From: Lutraria lutraria
Taxonomy: Eukaryota; Mollusca; Bivalvia; Venerida; Mactridae
NCBI GenBank assembly: GCA_964023205.1
Contig: OZ026835.1
Location: 43,249,083-43,313,082, forward strand
Direction: 5' to 3'
Length of the DNA: 64,000 bases
Part shown: one piece after another, positions 19,409 through 32,434 of the stretch
Position numbering within the stretch: position 1 is the first letter of the stretch
Layout: the number at the start of each line of letters is the position of its first letter
Notes under the pieces: generated by a model
What the model was told of the DNA's origin: nothing
Seen by the model: only the letters and a program-made list of their open reading frames with translations
Databases searched by the model: none
Program-made: the position numbers and the translations under genes

Positions 19409-22400
19409 TCATGCGAGATAAAAATCCTCTGTACCCAACGATTCTTTTTCACAAGATTCATTCTTAGTTTTATAGATTGATTCGTGATTGCGAAAATGTT
19501 TATACAGAGTAGCTAAATCAGACAATACAATAAAACCAAATGGTATGAAAAGCAACATTGCAGACGAGTAACCGACTGCTAAAGAAACGGATCGGTTATC
19601 AACTGCACTTGTTAAAGATCGACGATATTTTGAAGTTAATCGAATATCTACAATCGAGTCTTCAACATTTGTTTCTGTAAATTGGAGAGTATAATAATCT
19701 GAACTAGTCGATGCAGCTGTAGAAGTTGTTAGTGATGATGTTGATGTTGTTTGAGTTGAAGAAGTTGTTGTCACGTTAGGACATGTGGTGGTGATAGAAG
19801 GACATGTTGTTGTAGATGCTGTAGTCATGGTTGGAAATGTTGGTGGTACGCTCGGAGGTGGAGGAAGGGTCACTGGTGCAACCTGTGTGCCTGAAAGTGT
19901 ATCGAAGTTTAGTGAGGCAGTTTTAACATAAAAGTAAATGCTGCTGTAAATAAATGTCAGAACATTTACATACCAAATACACCTAATACATACAATAAAG
20001 GAATGTAAAAAAGACAATAAAGACAAACATATTAAGTTTAAATTAGTCCCTAGTTCGATTAAATGGTTTATATATTACACGTTAGATGAATAATGCATAG
20101 TTTGTGTTGTTTAGATAACGGCTTTTGTGTTTTGAGCTCGGCAGAAATCTCACCATATCATATGTATCGAACTATATGTATATTTATTGAATATTTCAGT
20201 CGAGTGATCAAATAATTACGAGCACATGTTTTTGATCAGGCTGAATTTTTTGTTAGTTCGTTTGTTTGGCTTGAGCTAAGTTAACCAACAGTTCTTAAGT
20301 TTTGTCAGACGTTTCTTATAGTTTTTGGACTTTCTTCTTGTACTAGCGAGGCCCATATCATTGTCCGCTATCAGCTGATGGAATATGAACAGGCGATAGG
20401 TGAACTAGGTGTCACTTTTAGTTTAGATGTCTCTTGGCTTAACTAACCTGATTGGATTTGGGCAATGAGATCGGTGGTCAAGGGTAATCAGATTTTAGGT
20501 TGTACCTGTGGTATAAGGGTAACATGCATTTTAAGAAATTAACATTCTCAGATTAGAAATATTCATAAATTTGTTCTACCATTAGCACAGCCGTAATCTC
20601 CACCCATACTTATGTTCAGAGTTGATGCATCTATAGACATATTGACATACACCACTGAAATAAATCATGATTTTATTCATACAAATGTATTTCAAATCTT
20701 GAATTAAGAACGCACTATTTGACAAGAAAATAATAACCCGGCACTCACTTTTGGTGATAAATCAACGAAAATAATTCAGCATCCCATTTGTTTGACAGCG
20801 GTGGTATACATTTTACGAATTTCAATCCTTGAGACGAAATATATTTCCCGCGCAAAGGCAATTACATTGTATTAAATTTCGTCTAAATCATTTTCTAGTC
20901 CTTTGCGAACGGTCAAGTTAAAGCGCTATTAATAGACTGAATTGGGAAAACTATGTCGGTACTCATGTGCATAATTACCCGGGGGATTATCCATTTAATC
21001 CAGGATGGAGATGATACTCAAAACATTGATACATTAAACCTGTTCAGGACGTATTTATAAACAAAATGATAGCCTTAAGAAAATCTATATAGTTACACTG
21101 ACTGTGTGTGTATGAGTGTTTGGACTGCGTGCACTATTGCTCTATTTACGAGTCTGTGTAACGACATCGAAAAATGTAGTTCGAAGTCTTCTGAGGCTGT
21201 ATAGAGAGCAGTACAGTGTTGAAATTCATAGTTTGCATGATCGCAATATAAGAAGAATTTTAAATTACTAGTAAATTCATCTCATAAAAATGACCTATAA
21301 ACACACTGACCGTCTAAGCAAGATTTTGATGAAAATAACATTCCGCTGGTGCCAAAGCCTTCGTATACAATCTTGACACACATATCAGTAGGAAAGGTAA
21401 CACTATATAAACATGCTAAATCAGCAGCACATGATGCGTCACAGCCACTTCCGTTTGTATGATATACTGCTTCATACACTCCAATCATGTTACATGGCCG
21501 ATCTGAAACAAGGCAGAATCAAAGTACTGAAATAACAATGTACATGTACTCACGGAAACTGAACTCTTTTAGAAAAACATAGTACTTTGGTCCGCATCAA
21601 ATTCATGCGCGCCGAGCGAGTGACGGCTATGGAAAGCTGAACTATTTTTTTGTTCAGTTTCAGAAAAAATAGAATAGCTTTGTACAGTCAAACCTGTGTT
21701 AGCGATCATCTCCGAATAAAGGTCATCATATGAATAAAGGCCAATGAAGACAATATCATGTTATTCACATGGGTGACCTTTGTTCACATGCAATATGACC
21801 GTGTTTTATCATTGTCCAAGTGGTCAAAATATGAATACATACATAGGTGCTCAGTTTTAAGTGAAATATTTTTTCACGCGATACGAAGATGTGTTATCAC
21901 TATTTGAATTAAAAAAATAAGCAAAGAATTCTAAGTACAGGGCTGATAACTCAAAAATGAGATCAGTGACCCCCAATTTTGTTTTCGCTTAAAATGTTTC
22001 TGTTGTCATATGCTACGATCATGCAACGTTTAAGAAAATTTTATTGTTCAGTTTTCATTTTGCCTATATGTCTATGTGAAAAAATGTAGCGAACTGTAGC
22101 AAACGTCTTTAAGGTAGTATGCGACCTTTCTTGACGTCATGGGTAAAACATTGACTTTTCTCCGATTGTTAGATTGAAGTTAGACTTCTTTTTTACATAA
22201 TATAACTCCGATTGTTCTGAAATTTCGCACTATGGTTATATAGCATGTCCTTCGATTTTTGTTCGTTTTGTTTTTTCTGTTTTCTACCTTGTTTCCTAGC
22301 AACGCCAAGTCAAATGTCAGCGTTGTAAAATCGATGTTCTACCTTTCTGTCTGCGGATACGCTCATATAAGTTTTGATGAGGTTTTGCCGTCATTATTTT

Positions 22401-25400
22401 TATGGCGGAACGTTAAGCATTTAAATACGTCCGTTTTTTTTTCACCCTTAATGTTGATCCCCAACTATACTCTGGCGCACATTCAGTAAACGGGAGTTGA
22501 TTCAATCAACTAATAAATCACATGTTGATTGTATGGAGATGTTAACAAACAATAGTAAAAGTAAAAAATGATATGTCATCGGGCATTATTTTTCACAAAA
22601 TTGCAATATAGAAAAGTTCGGACATCGTGAACAATATAGACGAGGTTTCCATAAGCTTTTATTCTATTAGTATTGGTCGTTATGACCAAATATTGTAGCA
22701 ATATTTTTAAATGAAAAAAAACTGACCTGTCTTTATCTCGCAAATAAATCTTTCTTCTTTAGTGCATCCACTTGAATGAATATGATCATTGTGCCATACC
22801 ATACATTCCTTAGAACTGGAGTAGGAATTTATAAACCAATGCGTTGTTAGGTTTTTTTCAGAACAATCCGTGGTCCATAATATGCCTTCTTCAGACTGAC
22901 GAATCGAAGCCATAAACAATCTATCAGAACTAAAATTCAAATTACATGTGATACAGAACAGAAGAGGATTTTATTTAGCAACTTATTCATAAAATAGTAT
23001 CTTGTTGCATATATATGTATAAATACAATAAAGGTATAGTCTATGTCTTTTGAATTACATTTCAGACAAGTACGAAGATTACGTTATATTCTTTGTTTAC
23101 CGTATCAGTAACAGCTGCTATTCTTATTTGATGGGATGACAATCTTAACTGAGTCAATGGGAACGAAGACTAAATAGTTTTCGTAACATATTCTGTTTGT
23201 CTTAAAATAACAATAAGATTGTAAACTAGGACTTGCAGAAATACTATTAAACCAAGATGGAAAAAAATCTATAACACGTTGTTTAAAAACACAATGCAAG
23301 TTATTAAGATCAACGCTTTATGGATCAGCCCAAGCAAAACTAAATCCAAAATTATTTAAAAGTAATTTAACCTTGTTGGCCCAATTTATACTGTCATTAT
23401 AACAATCGGTAAGCATAGATTCATACATTTTTTAAACATTTTTCTGTATTGATAATTTTTTCATCAGAACTTGAAAATACGAACTTATCTATTAATGTAA
23501 AGCGGTTATCGATGTTCACGATGTAGCTTTAAGCAATAATTTACAAAACTTCGGATGACCACGTTCACTTTCTTTGTTTTTAGAAAATCCCCAAATTTCA
23601 CTGGCATAATTCAGTGTAGAACTAACAAAAGCATAAACATGTTGAAACATTGTACTTAATTTTTATTATTTTTTTGTATTACCTAAAAGAAAATGCATGG
23701 CTTTAACACCCTTTCCAACAAGCATTTCAATATTATTGGTAAAGCTGCCATTATTATTAAAAACTGCTTCCGAGTAATTAAATGTATTGGCAGTTTCCAA
23801 TTAAATCCCTTTAAACAGCCATTTACATCTTTTTCAAAGGACCCCTTTTTCTAAAAACAAAAATTTTACTTTTTGAAGACTCTACGTGTACCGTGAGACC
23901 TTAATTGTCACAATATATTTTCAATACATATTAACAACATTGCTGCAGAACAGTCTTAAATTTACCTAAAATTACCACATCATCAGCAAAAAGCAATACA
24001 ATAAAATATAACTTATCAATATGTATTCTACTGTTTATTCTACCATATGTTAATAATAACTCTAAGTCTTCGAGAAACAGTGCAAATACCCCCCTGCTTC
24101 AACCCAATTCAATTCAGATGTTTGATAACGTCATTCGGTAGTTAGATATTTTGACTTTAAAGAAATTCCGTAGCCTGAACCCACTGACACTTAGATACAA
24201 CGACCACCAAGTATCAAAATACTGAGGCACCGTTCCCTAGATAAACATCTCCGCTACAAAACATCGCTATCAAATCAATTTTCGAATAACGCGACAATTT
24301 TTATTCAAATACGACACCCGCTGTGTATTATCTAAGTGAATTATTAACAATAAAACTGTCAGATCATTATGGCCATCATATAATCAACGAATTTCGATTA
24401 ATTAATGCATCCCCTTCAATTTTGATAGCCAATCAAAAATAGTTACTCGTCTACGGTTCAATAATTGAAACCACGCCCAGTTTTGATGTCTAGTAACAGA
24501 CTTGATAACGAATTATTGTCAAAATGGCATCATATCGTACCAACACTATGCAACACGTTGATGACATGAAGTCGATAAAGGGGTACAGCGTTTATCGCAA
24601 TAAAACACTATTTTTCGCCTTTGGTTAGATTTGCCTGATATGAAAGTATGATATTTAATCTTTAACGCTTTAGCATATTTAGACAGTCATGATACCTTAA
24701 ATTAAGGAAACCAGATGACTGTTTCTTTGCTCTTGCGCATAAACAGTGTGGGGAATCAACGTGACCTAGTGACGTCACAATGTTATCGTTACAAGCGCGT
24801 TTTCTGTCAATTAAACTAGGAAAACATCACGTAAGTGCATTATTTTTCGTTTTCTTTTAAAGCCACATAACTGTTGCAACTCCTTACATAAAGAGCTACC
24901 TCCGGTTCAGATTTTTGTCACTGTAGGCCCTCTACTTTTTTTGCTTTTCTTGTCCAAACAGTTTGACAGTGTTATGAAAATGAACGTTTTTTTTACAAGA
25001 AAATTTTAGAAAACGGTTTGGACAAGAAAAGTGAAAAAGTAGAAGGCATTCAGGGACAAAATTCTGAACCGGAGGTAGCCCTTTATGTAAGGAGTTGCAA
25101 CAGTTATGTGGCTTTAGAATAAAACGAAAAATAATGCACTTACGTGATGTTTTCCTGGTTCGAATGACAGGAAACGTCACTAGGTCCCGTGGATTCCCCA
25201 CACTGATAAACCCAAAGATTAGGAAGTGTTATATTTGCCATGTTTTTGCTGTGGAACATCCAATACAATTAACCTACCACATATACGGAAGAGCTTGCCT
25301 TAAGTAACTTATCCCCTTCAAATTAAATTCAAGAAAACAGTTTTTCTTGAACATTTCTTGCGTACTCGATGAATTCTTAAATTGCAAGACTTTTGTTGAG

Positions 25401-26464
25401 ATAAAATATATTCGTAGAATTAATTCACTGTTGTCTTGAAGCATAGATAAGTAAAATCTGATCACGGTAAATTTTGATCTCAGAAAATGGGCGCTTGAAA
25501 TACGCCACCAAAAATATGACTAAAAAATGTTTCAAACTCGAGTTGATTTTATTGTGTTTTTGAAAAGGTAATATGTTACGGGGTAATCAAATTTCATACA
25601 TGTTTTTCTTCCTCTAAGAATCTCTTTCTTACCTACATTGTGTATACTGAAGATATTTTGTTTTGTAATTATTTGTGTTACTTACCAGATTATAATGTAC
25701 TTACAAATCCAGTGGAATGCCATACTTCTCTATTGATGTACTATTTAGTACATTTAGAAGTTCTACTGTGTCAATCTTTGCTAAATCACCTCCATTTTCC
25801 CTACAATAAGCTTGGGACTGATACCACGTCAATGCTTGTGAGTAGATTCTGTATTCTGTCACGGCATCGGAAGTGTATACTATAATATACAAACAGAAGT
25901 TTGATTTAGTTGACATCTAAGAAACATGACTATATTTTCACGATTAGTTTAATGTGTTTAGTTTCAATGGGTATAACGCCTTTTGAAACAATATAAATGT
26001 ATGTAAGGTATATGCGATGGCTGGTTCCCGTAATCAGATTTCCTGGGCTGTATTCTAACCACTTTCCTGACACAAGGAGCAGGCAACCTCTCCACATATG
26101 GAAGAATTCGACAAATTCATAAAGGTTATAATAAATTATAATAATGCATAATAGTTGATATTGATATAAAGCTAGCATTGTCATTTAAGCCTCATCAGAT
26201 ATATGCCGCCGGAGCATTAACGTAATCAGATTCCCTAGATTCATTACCAGCACAAAAATGCAAAGTGTTCATGCGGTGGTCGTGTTCCCTTGCTCTCATG
26301 CTATAGGTTTCTCAAGTGTGAGAATTGATTAAGATTCCAGAAAAGGAATTTAGTAACTCACCTTTATTTTCCTCTTGCCAAAAGTTCGTATAAGCTCCAT
26401 TAACAAAGTTAATTTCAGCAGAAATAAGAAACGTACACACAATAGTGAGCCAGCTTATTTCCAT
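19409..26464 (-). CDS. Type I membrane C-type lectin with cysteine-rich module and mucin-like stalk
   Basis: Six exons, minus strand: 26464-26362, 25879-25705, 22929-22727, 21502-21311, 20654-20580, 19890-19409 (stop 19411-19409). All GT-AG with consistent phases; total 1230 nt, 409 residues. Residues 1-22 form a signal peptide (MEISWLTIVCTFLISAEINF). Residues about 41-157 are a C-type lectin domain: WYQSQAYCRENGGDLAKI in exon 2, then ECMVWHNDH, SSGCTKEERFICE in exon 3. No EPN/QPD triplet is visible, so calcium-dependent sugar binding is doubtful. Residues 161-249 form a cysteine-rich module (GCDASCAADLAC) I cannot place; PAN/apple is possible. Residues 250-310 are a Pro/Thr/Ser stalk, then a basic KYRRS, a membrane span near 352-375 and a charged tail of about 34 residues without an ITIM. 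Probable cell-surface recognition receptor. Confidence 0.88.
21683..21838. mobile_element. Tigger-like MITE, copy 1 (decayed)
   Basis: Starts TACAGTCAAACCTGTGTTAG and continues with CCGAATAAAGG, as in 35488-35661 and 46921-47107. The right end is eroded. Inside lectin intron 3. Confidence 0.6.
21955..22112. mobile_element. MITE family B, right half
   Basis: Matches the right arm of 1558-1796 (CAGTTTTCATTTTGCC, TGTAGCGAACTGTAGC) and ends at the TTAA at 22109-22112. The left arm is lost. Confidence 0.75.
22109..22640. mobile_element. MITE family A, 3'-truncated copy
   Basis: Starts at TTAA with GGTAGTATGCGACC and parallels 17599-18140 (CCTAGCAACGCC, ATACGTCCGTTTTTT, GTTCGGACATC). The right inverted terminus is missing. 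It abuts the family B remnant and shares one TTAA with it. Confidence 0.8.
23105..24115 (-). pseudogene. Decayed LINE (non-LTR retrotransposon) reverse transcriptase
   Basis: On the minus strand a frame-broken reverse transcriptase tail can be read. GLKQGG (near 24100) is followed by LLFADDVVILG (near 23990), the catalytic FADD box and its usual lead-in. Further down come LNYASEIWGF (near 23600) and a C-terminal piece, FKQRVIDFFPSW (near 23260). Several frameshifts and stops make it dead. It lies wholly in lectin intron 2. The clade cannot be fixed from this. Confidence 0.75.
24120..24650. repeat. Dispersed repeat family E, copy 1
   Basis: Direct repeat of 30035-30630. Shared blocks: GACTTTAAAGAAATTCCGTA, GAGGCACCGTTCCCTAGAT, AATAATTGAAACCACGC and TTTATCGCAATAAAACAC. 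No conserved frame between the two copies. Confidence 0.75.
24744..25205. mobile_element. Fold-back transposon with 5-bp target duplication
   Basis: Arms of about 200 bp run from CAGTGTGGGGAATC to GATTCCCCACACTG around a short centre near 24965-25015. The sequence ATAAA precedes (24739-24743) and follows (25206-25210), a plausible target duplication. No coding capacity; the frames inside are mirror images of each other. Within lectin intron 2. Confidence 0.85.
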
Positions 26465-27169
26465 GTTAGATTGTGCCGCAGGGTCAAGATTAAATCAAAT
26501 GATTATTATTTTGACCAAAGTAATGCTATTGAGTGGTCATACGTAGTTCAAAAGTAAATTTTCTTTGAAAGAAACTCGGTAAAACTTTTTATAACTTTTC
26601 ATTATCAAAGATCGATCGAGTATGGTTGTACGATTATTAATTATTCAGAGGGTGCTGAAGACAACAATGTCATGTAACGACAACGCATTCTTGGGTAATG
26701 TGTTCCATTGATTCGAAAATCAATACATCTTTTACAGATGTCTAAATTAATTACCAGCTTTAATTCCTGTTAACTGTGAATATATCCGGAGAAGGTAATG
26801 TAACGATCAGTAAAGCTAAAGAATTGCATGTTGTATTTCTTTCTTCGATGATGGCTTTTTCATTGCGCCAGAAAAAAATGTTTACCCGATCAAACTCATT
26901 TTTGTCGTCGACCCTGAAGTAACTACCAAATCAAACATTGAACATATTTGGGTACCAATAAAGGCATTCTAGTAATAAGAAAAAGTAAGAACAGATTTTC
27001 TACACATCTATCCTTACTTTGGGGGGGGGGGGGGGGGTCGAGGTCAAGTTACCGTTAAAGCGGCTCTCATTTTCTAGTCTTTCAAAAACGACAAAATGAC
27101 GACCGGTATATACAATTTTGATAACTTTCCAAGCCGAATGTAACAACTTGATCAGAAAGTCTTCAAAGG

Positions 27170-27509
27170 TTAAGGCCCAATTAGCATTTTGGATGTTATA
27201 ATTAAAGTAGGTCTTATTTCACCTGGAAAAATGTCTTATCGGCGAAATTGACTTTTACTTGCAATAAAAACATTCCGAAATTTTCTTTTTTATTCACAAA
27301 GTACATATAGAAATAGAGCACAGTATTTTTCTATTTCAATTATATTGCAAAAATAAGAAAAAGCGTCTGACAACTTTTCTATGAGATGTGGCTAAAGACA
27401 GACATTGTGTAAATATGTTTTGGATTGAATAAAATACATTTCTATCATTTAACTATCATTATATCTATGGTTCTGTAGTACTAAATTTAAAAACCTAATG
27501 GGGCTTTAA
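27170..27509. mobile_element. MITE family C, TTAA-flanked, copy 2
   Basis: TTAA at 27170 and 27506, termini GGCCCAATTAGC and CTAATGGGGCTT. Full-length match to 16929-17261 in the same orientation. Confidence 0.8.
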
Positions 27510-28350
27510 GCCTTAATCCTGCAAATAATTTCGAAATTTTGTTTAACTGAATGATTTGTTCCGATGGTGAACATAACAATCATTCGTATTTAATATTTTG
27601 CAATTAAAACATGTAAGATGCTGATTCCAGATTTTCCATTTTATTGGACACACCATCTATCATCATTTACAGCCTTAAGGTTTTGTCTGATACCAGGTGA
27701 TACAAGATGTTGTTAGTCAGGTCGTCGTTAACCTTGAATCGTTCGTTAAGGCAAATTACATCTTTCCTTAATGATATTGCTTACTACTAGATCTAAAGTA
27801 AAAATAGTTTTACTTATGTGCTTGATTATGTTATATGTCTCTTTAGCGGCCAGATATCCTTAAAAGTAGTTTAATGAGTTACTTACAATATAATGGTAGC
27901 CAAGTTAGCAGACACTCGTGACATTGGCAAATCGAATTCCGATATTGCTTCTATTTGCTAATATTCCGTTGCCTACTGACCGATTACAGGTCCTAATACA
28001 AGCATTACCATGAAACTATTTTCATTGAATATGTGGAATGAATAATTTATAAATCATTCAAGCTTTTTCAGCATTGTGTGATTTTGGAGTGTATAAACAT
28101 GAACTAAAAAATACTATATAATCATAGAAAAGGGAGAGCATTAGTTTGTAATATTACCTTCCTCTGTCATGTAAAAGTCAAGTATATCTGACCCGGGTCC
28201 AAAATTTAAAATGTTGAATGGTTGAAAGTCAACATTTAATCAATTACATATGAATGTCCGAATTTATAAGGATCAGGAACCTCTAACTTTTATTACAGTC
28301 ATTAAAAGTTTGTATCAAGGTCCGTTATCTTTAATTTGTTCATTCTCTGT

Positions 28351-28616
28351 CCGGGTGATCGGTGGTCTAGTGGTCACTGAATGCGCTGGGCACGAAATTG
28401 ACTCCGCCTTTCAAATTTCTCAGGGATGCTTTTTCAATGTCCCCAATCCTACTACCGAGCCATGTACTGTGTTTAGAATATTCAGAAAATAGGCGAGGCG
28501 AGTGTCGGTGCTTCACGTCGAGTAAAAGGGATATACGTAATGCCTGCTTCTCCTCGGTATCTTAACTCCCCTCTCTCTTGGAACGCTCTGAAATTACCAT
28601 AGTTGTCGCATGAACC
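28351..28616 (+). repeat. SINE family B, near full length
   Basis: Head CGGTGGTCTAGTGGTCACTG resembles a tRNA A box. The body contains CAGGGATGCTTTTTCAATG and AGGCGAGTGTCGGTGCTTCA; the tail is CTCTGAAATTACCATAG. The same tail occurs at 47822-47935 and 49095-49441, and inverted at 36970-37316 and 59649-59705. Confidence 0.75.
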
Positions 28617-30034
28617 ATTAATTAACAGATAAATTAATTATTCTCTGTTCCTTTTTATTCTCTTTTTTTCTCTTTTATTCTGATTGCATTTTGATGTTTG
28701 GAATCATTTTATATTTCATTATTTATAAAGCGTAGTTTTTCCAAAAGAATGAGGGGTTCAATGATTTGACGTTGGTACTGTGTTTGTTTCGCTAATGTGA
28801 CTGCGTTTTTTTTTTCAATTTTCTTACCATTGTTGTCACATCGGACAGAAACATTGCCAATTAAGCCAGTGCCGAAGAAAGGAATTTATCACGCTCCGTC
28901 GAATGTTACGATTATAATTATTCATCTAATTATCTAATGTACTTGACTAGCTTATCATCTAATTAAAGGATTGAGTAGGGAAATAAAATTGCCTCTTATA
29001 ATAGTATTTAAACATTAAGAACATAAGAATACAACACTCACACCAAAACGTGACCTTATAGCACGGCCTTCACATACTTTTTAACTAAATATATTTTTTT
29101 TTCAAATCAATAGTTTATATAACGATTCTAAAGAAAGCGAACAAAGTTCAAACGAATGTATTCAGTATTACAATTAATCAATTCATGACTCGTCTATCAA
29201 GCGCCACCTGTGCTGCCTTTATTTACATTTTGTATGTTTGTATGTGTCTAGTTCATGCTGAGATATTATGGAAGTGTTAAGAAACTGACAAGTAGGTTAA
29301 TTCGATAACCCACCATGAAGGAAGTTCTTCCGTCTGGTTAGTGTCATATTAATATTTTATTAAGATATTCTATAAATGGGTTGTTTAATAACAATATAGG
29401 ATTCAACTTAATCAAACTATATAGGTTAGTATTGTGCTATAGTGTCAGGGAATCTTACCATTTTAAAAGGAAGAAAAATGAAGCATTGTAAACAATATTA
29501 GATAAATTAGTTTTAAATCTATTCATGATTAAATGTATTCAAATGCTATTTGTATGTCTGTATGATTATTATGTACTAGTATATATACCTACGGTATCTC
29601 GAATAATATATATTAATGTATTATACAATTAGTTTTAACTCTTTCTGAGATCCGTTATATAATAAAAATGCTAGGTAAGCAGGAAGAAGTAATATTGTAG
29701 GTAGTTTGGTTTCGAAGATCCTGGAGAATATATGATCAGCTTTATTACATATACTCCGACTTAAGGTATCTGGCTTGGATGTCAGATCAAATCAAGTTTA
29801 ACCAATTCATAGATTTAAAAACTAAACCATAATGATATACTAAAATCTGTATAAAGTGCATTGCAAGTGGTTTGAAACAAATATTACATTTGCTTGGTCT
29901 TCTATAAACCAATACAGCACGTAATTTACAAATGTTTGAACAACGATAACTATCTGTATATAGGAATATATTACAACAAATAGAATTTAAATAACTATAA
30001 ATGTAAAAAGCAGGGAACCGTGCCTCAGTTTTTT

Positions 30035-30630
30035 ATAACGTCGACCGTTCGTCAGATACTTGACTTTAAAGAAATTCCGTACTCAGAACCCCGCTGTTTA
30101 TTACGTAATACTTTATAGCAAAGACTTATATACACATGTATGTATATAAGTACTTGTTTATAGTTAACAAATGAAAACAAGTATCAAAATTCTGAGGCAT
30201 GGTTCCCTAGATTAACATTTCCGCTACAAAATACCAAAAACTGCTTTGAAATCTATCATCAAATAAGACGGCAATGTTAATTCGAAAATGACACCTACTA
30301 TGTTTTTTAGCTGAGCAATTAACAATTAAAGTGTCGGACCATGAAATCAACGAATTGGACGCACCCCATGTCTTATGTTTACGGTTAAATAATTGAAACC
30401 ACGCTAAGGTTTGATGTCTTGTAAGAGATTTTATAAAAAAATTTTGTCAATAATAAATTAACAGTATCATATCTTACAAATACAATGCACATTACGTTAG
30501 AGATGTTCAACACTGATAAGGAAAAGTTGATAAAGGGGTGCAGTATTTATCGCAATAAAACACCATTGTTGAGCGTTCGGTTAGAATTTTTTGTTGTTTG
30601 GTATTAAAGTATGATATATATATTCAATCT
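30035..30630. repeat. Dispersed repeat family E, copy 2, with nested inverted repeat
   Basis: Direct match to 24120-24650 but interrupted by about 100 bp. Just left, GGGAACCGTGCCTCAG (30013) faces CTGAGGCATGGTTCCC (30193), so a small fold-back element overlaps its 5' part. Confidence 0.65.
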
Positions 30631-30812
30631 TTGTAAATAACGTAAACTATTATTTTACGTTATTTTACCGATTATAACCAAGCCATATACTTTAAATCCA
30701 AATTGATTGATCTTCAGTCATGTTCGTGTAAAATTTCAGGATTGTTCAAACTTAATATCCATGTACACTGTTTTATGTACTGATCTCTGTTTCATAGAAA
30801 CATGTCATTTTT

Positions 30813-30840
30813 GGACTTGATTTTTATCAAAATCAAGTCC
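30813..30840. other. Perfect 12-bp stem hairpin
   Basis: GGACTTGATTTT, a 4-base loop, then the exact complement. No attached gene; may be a MITE remnant. Confidence 0.6.
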
Positions 30841-32434
30841 TTTGTAATCGTTGACTTATATTTGTCGCTGGACTCCATAACAGCTTGGTTAAAAGAATGC
30901 CACATGAAGGAAATAGTACGCAACTAAATGGTATGTTTATATAGAAGTATCTGGAATCTTTCCCCGATTAAGTGTGTCAGATCTAAATACATTTCAAATC
31001 ATTCTATTGTAACTACATGGAAAGAGTCATGTATCTAAATAAGTGCTTGTCGGTAGATACATGAGATTTTCAAATGCGTAGAATTAAAACCGCGTATTCA
31101 CTGTCCAATAAAATATCTTGCCGTAAAAGTAGTTCTACTTTCGGTTTTCGTTCGATAGTTCAGAAAAATCTCAACGGACGTATTCATGCATTTGCAACAA
31201 TCTACCATCGATGTGTGTGTTTTGTGCCTTTCTAACATTTCTAAATATTACAAAGCGAATTCTCATTTAATCGTATTTCCGTGATATTCATACCAACTAG
31301 TGTTATTTTGATGACGGAATCGCTATTTATAGACTCACTCCCCGCAGTGGCTAGTAGCAAAGCGTAACCGATGTGGGGAGTTTGATTTATCGAAGGTTGA
31401 ATGTTAAAACTGCGGCTTAAGAATAATAATTCGAGTCGCTAAATACGAACGTAAATTACTGGATACGTGCTTTTAAAATTTACTGTTTAAGAGTTCCTCT
31501 TACGCCAGATTATCTAGAATTACATAATCACGTCTGAATTTCATGCAACATCGGGTTATCTATAGGTCATATAGGTCTTACTCTACTGTGTCAGGACCTT
31601 TTTGAGTTGAGTGACCCTGAATGTGTTCAATGCGACGATGTTTTGTTGTGTTAAAACCAGAAGAATCAATGTTTGTATTTACTGTTACTGAATTGTTGTT
31701 TACTAGTTTTGTACAATAAAGAGTTTTTAATGCAATTAAATTGTCCTCAATTAATGTGCTAATCATTAAACTTTCCAATATCAGGCTTTTTTCATTTTAA
31801 AATTTTAGCAAAGGGACTATAGTAAAGCCCTAGCTTATGTCATTTACCTATATGCATATGACCTGCATTACAATATGAATGAAAAATCGGTCCGTAATTT
31901 CAAATGTTAAAATATTTGTATGGGCTCGAACGATGTGGGTACACATTTCTCTCTTTTGTCTCGTATGGTAAAAATCAAGTCCGACAGTACTTTCAGTACT
32001 TTGATTATTATAGTCCACGCATTCCTCAGAAAAAGGCAAACTTATCTCTAGTGTGTTTACAGAACTGTTTCTGTTGCTTTGTTATCATCATTTTACATGA
32101 GACCAAACATGTGGTCATTCAATACAATTTACATCAGGATCAGTAAAATATATATACGTAACTTTACTTTTCTGTACTTTTATTACTTTAACATAACCTG
32201 TGAATACTATAAATAAAATTTGAATATAATATATTAAACGATACAAATATAAATAAGAAATACACATCTGTGATAATTGTTCAAAAGACTCTGCTAGTAT
32301 AAGTTACATCGCAACCACTGACTCAACATCTCCTGAAAGGTAAAAATATAAAACATCTTCAATATTTTACGAAAGAAAAGTAGTAGTTATTTTATATCAT
32401 CAACAAGTCAAGAACGATTTTTGTAGACATTGTC

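Noticed and set aside
19219..19461. Overlapping frames on both strands
   Set aside because: Produced by the inverted repeat at 19180-19395.
31578..31778. 66-codon minus-strand frame as an extra 3' exon of the death-domain gene
   Set aside because: No plausible acceptor in the right phase and no known domain.
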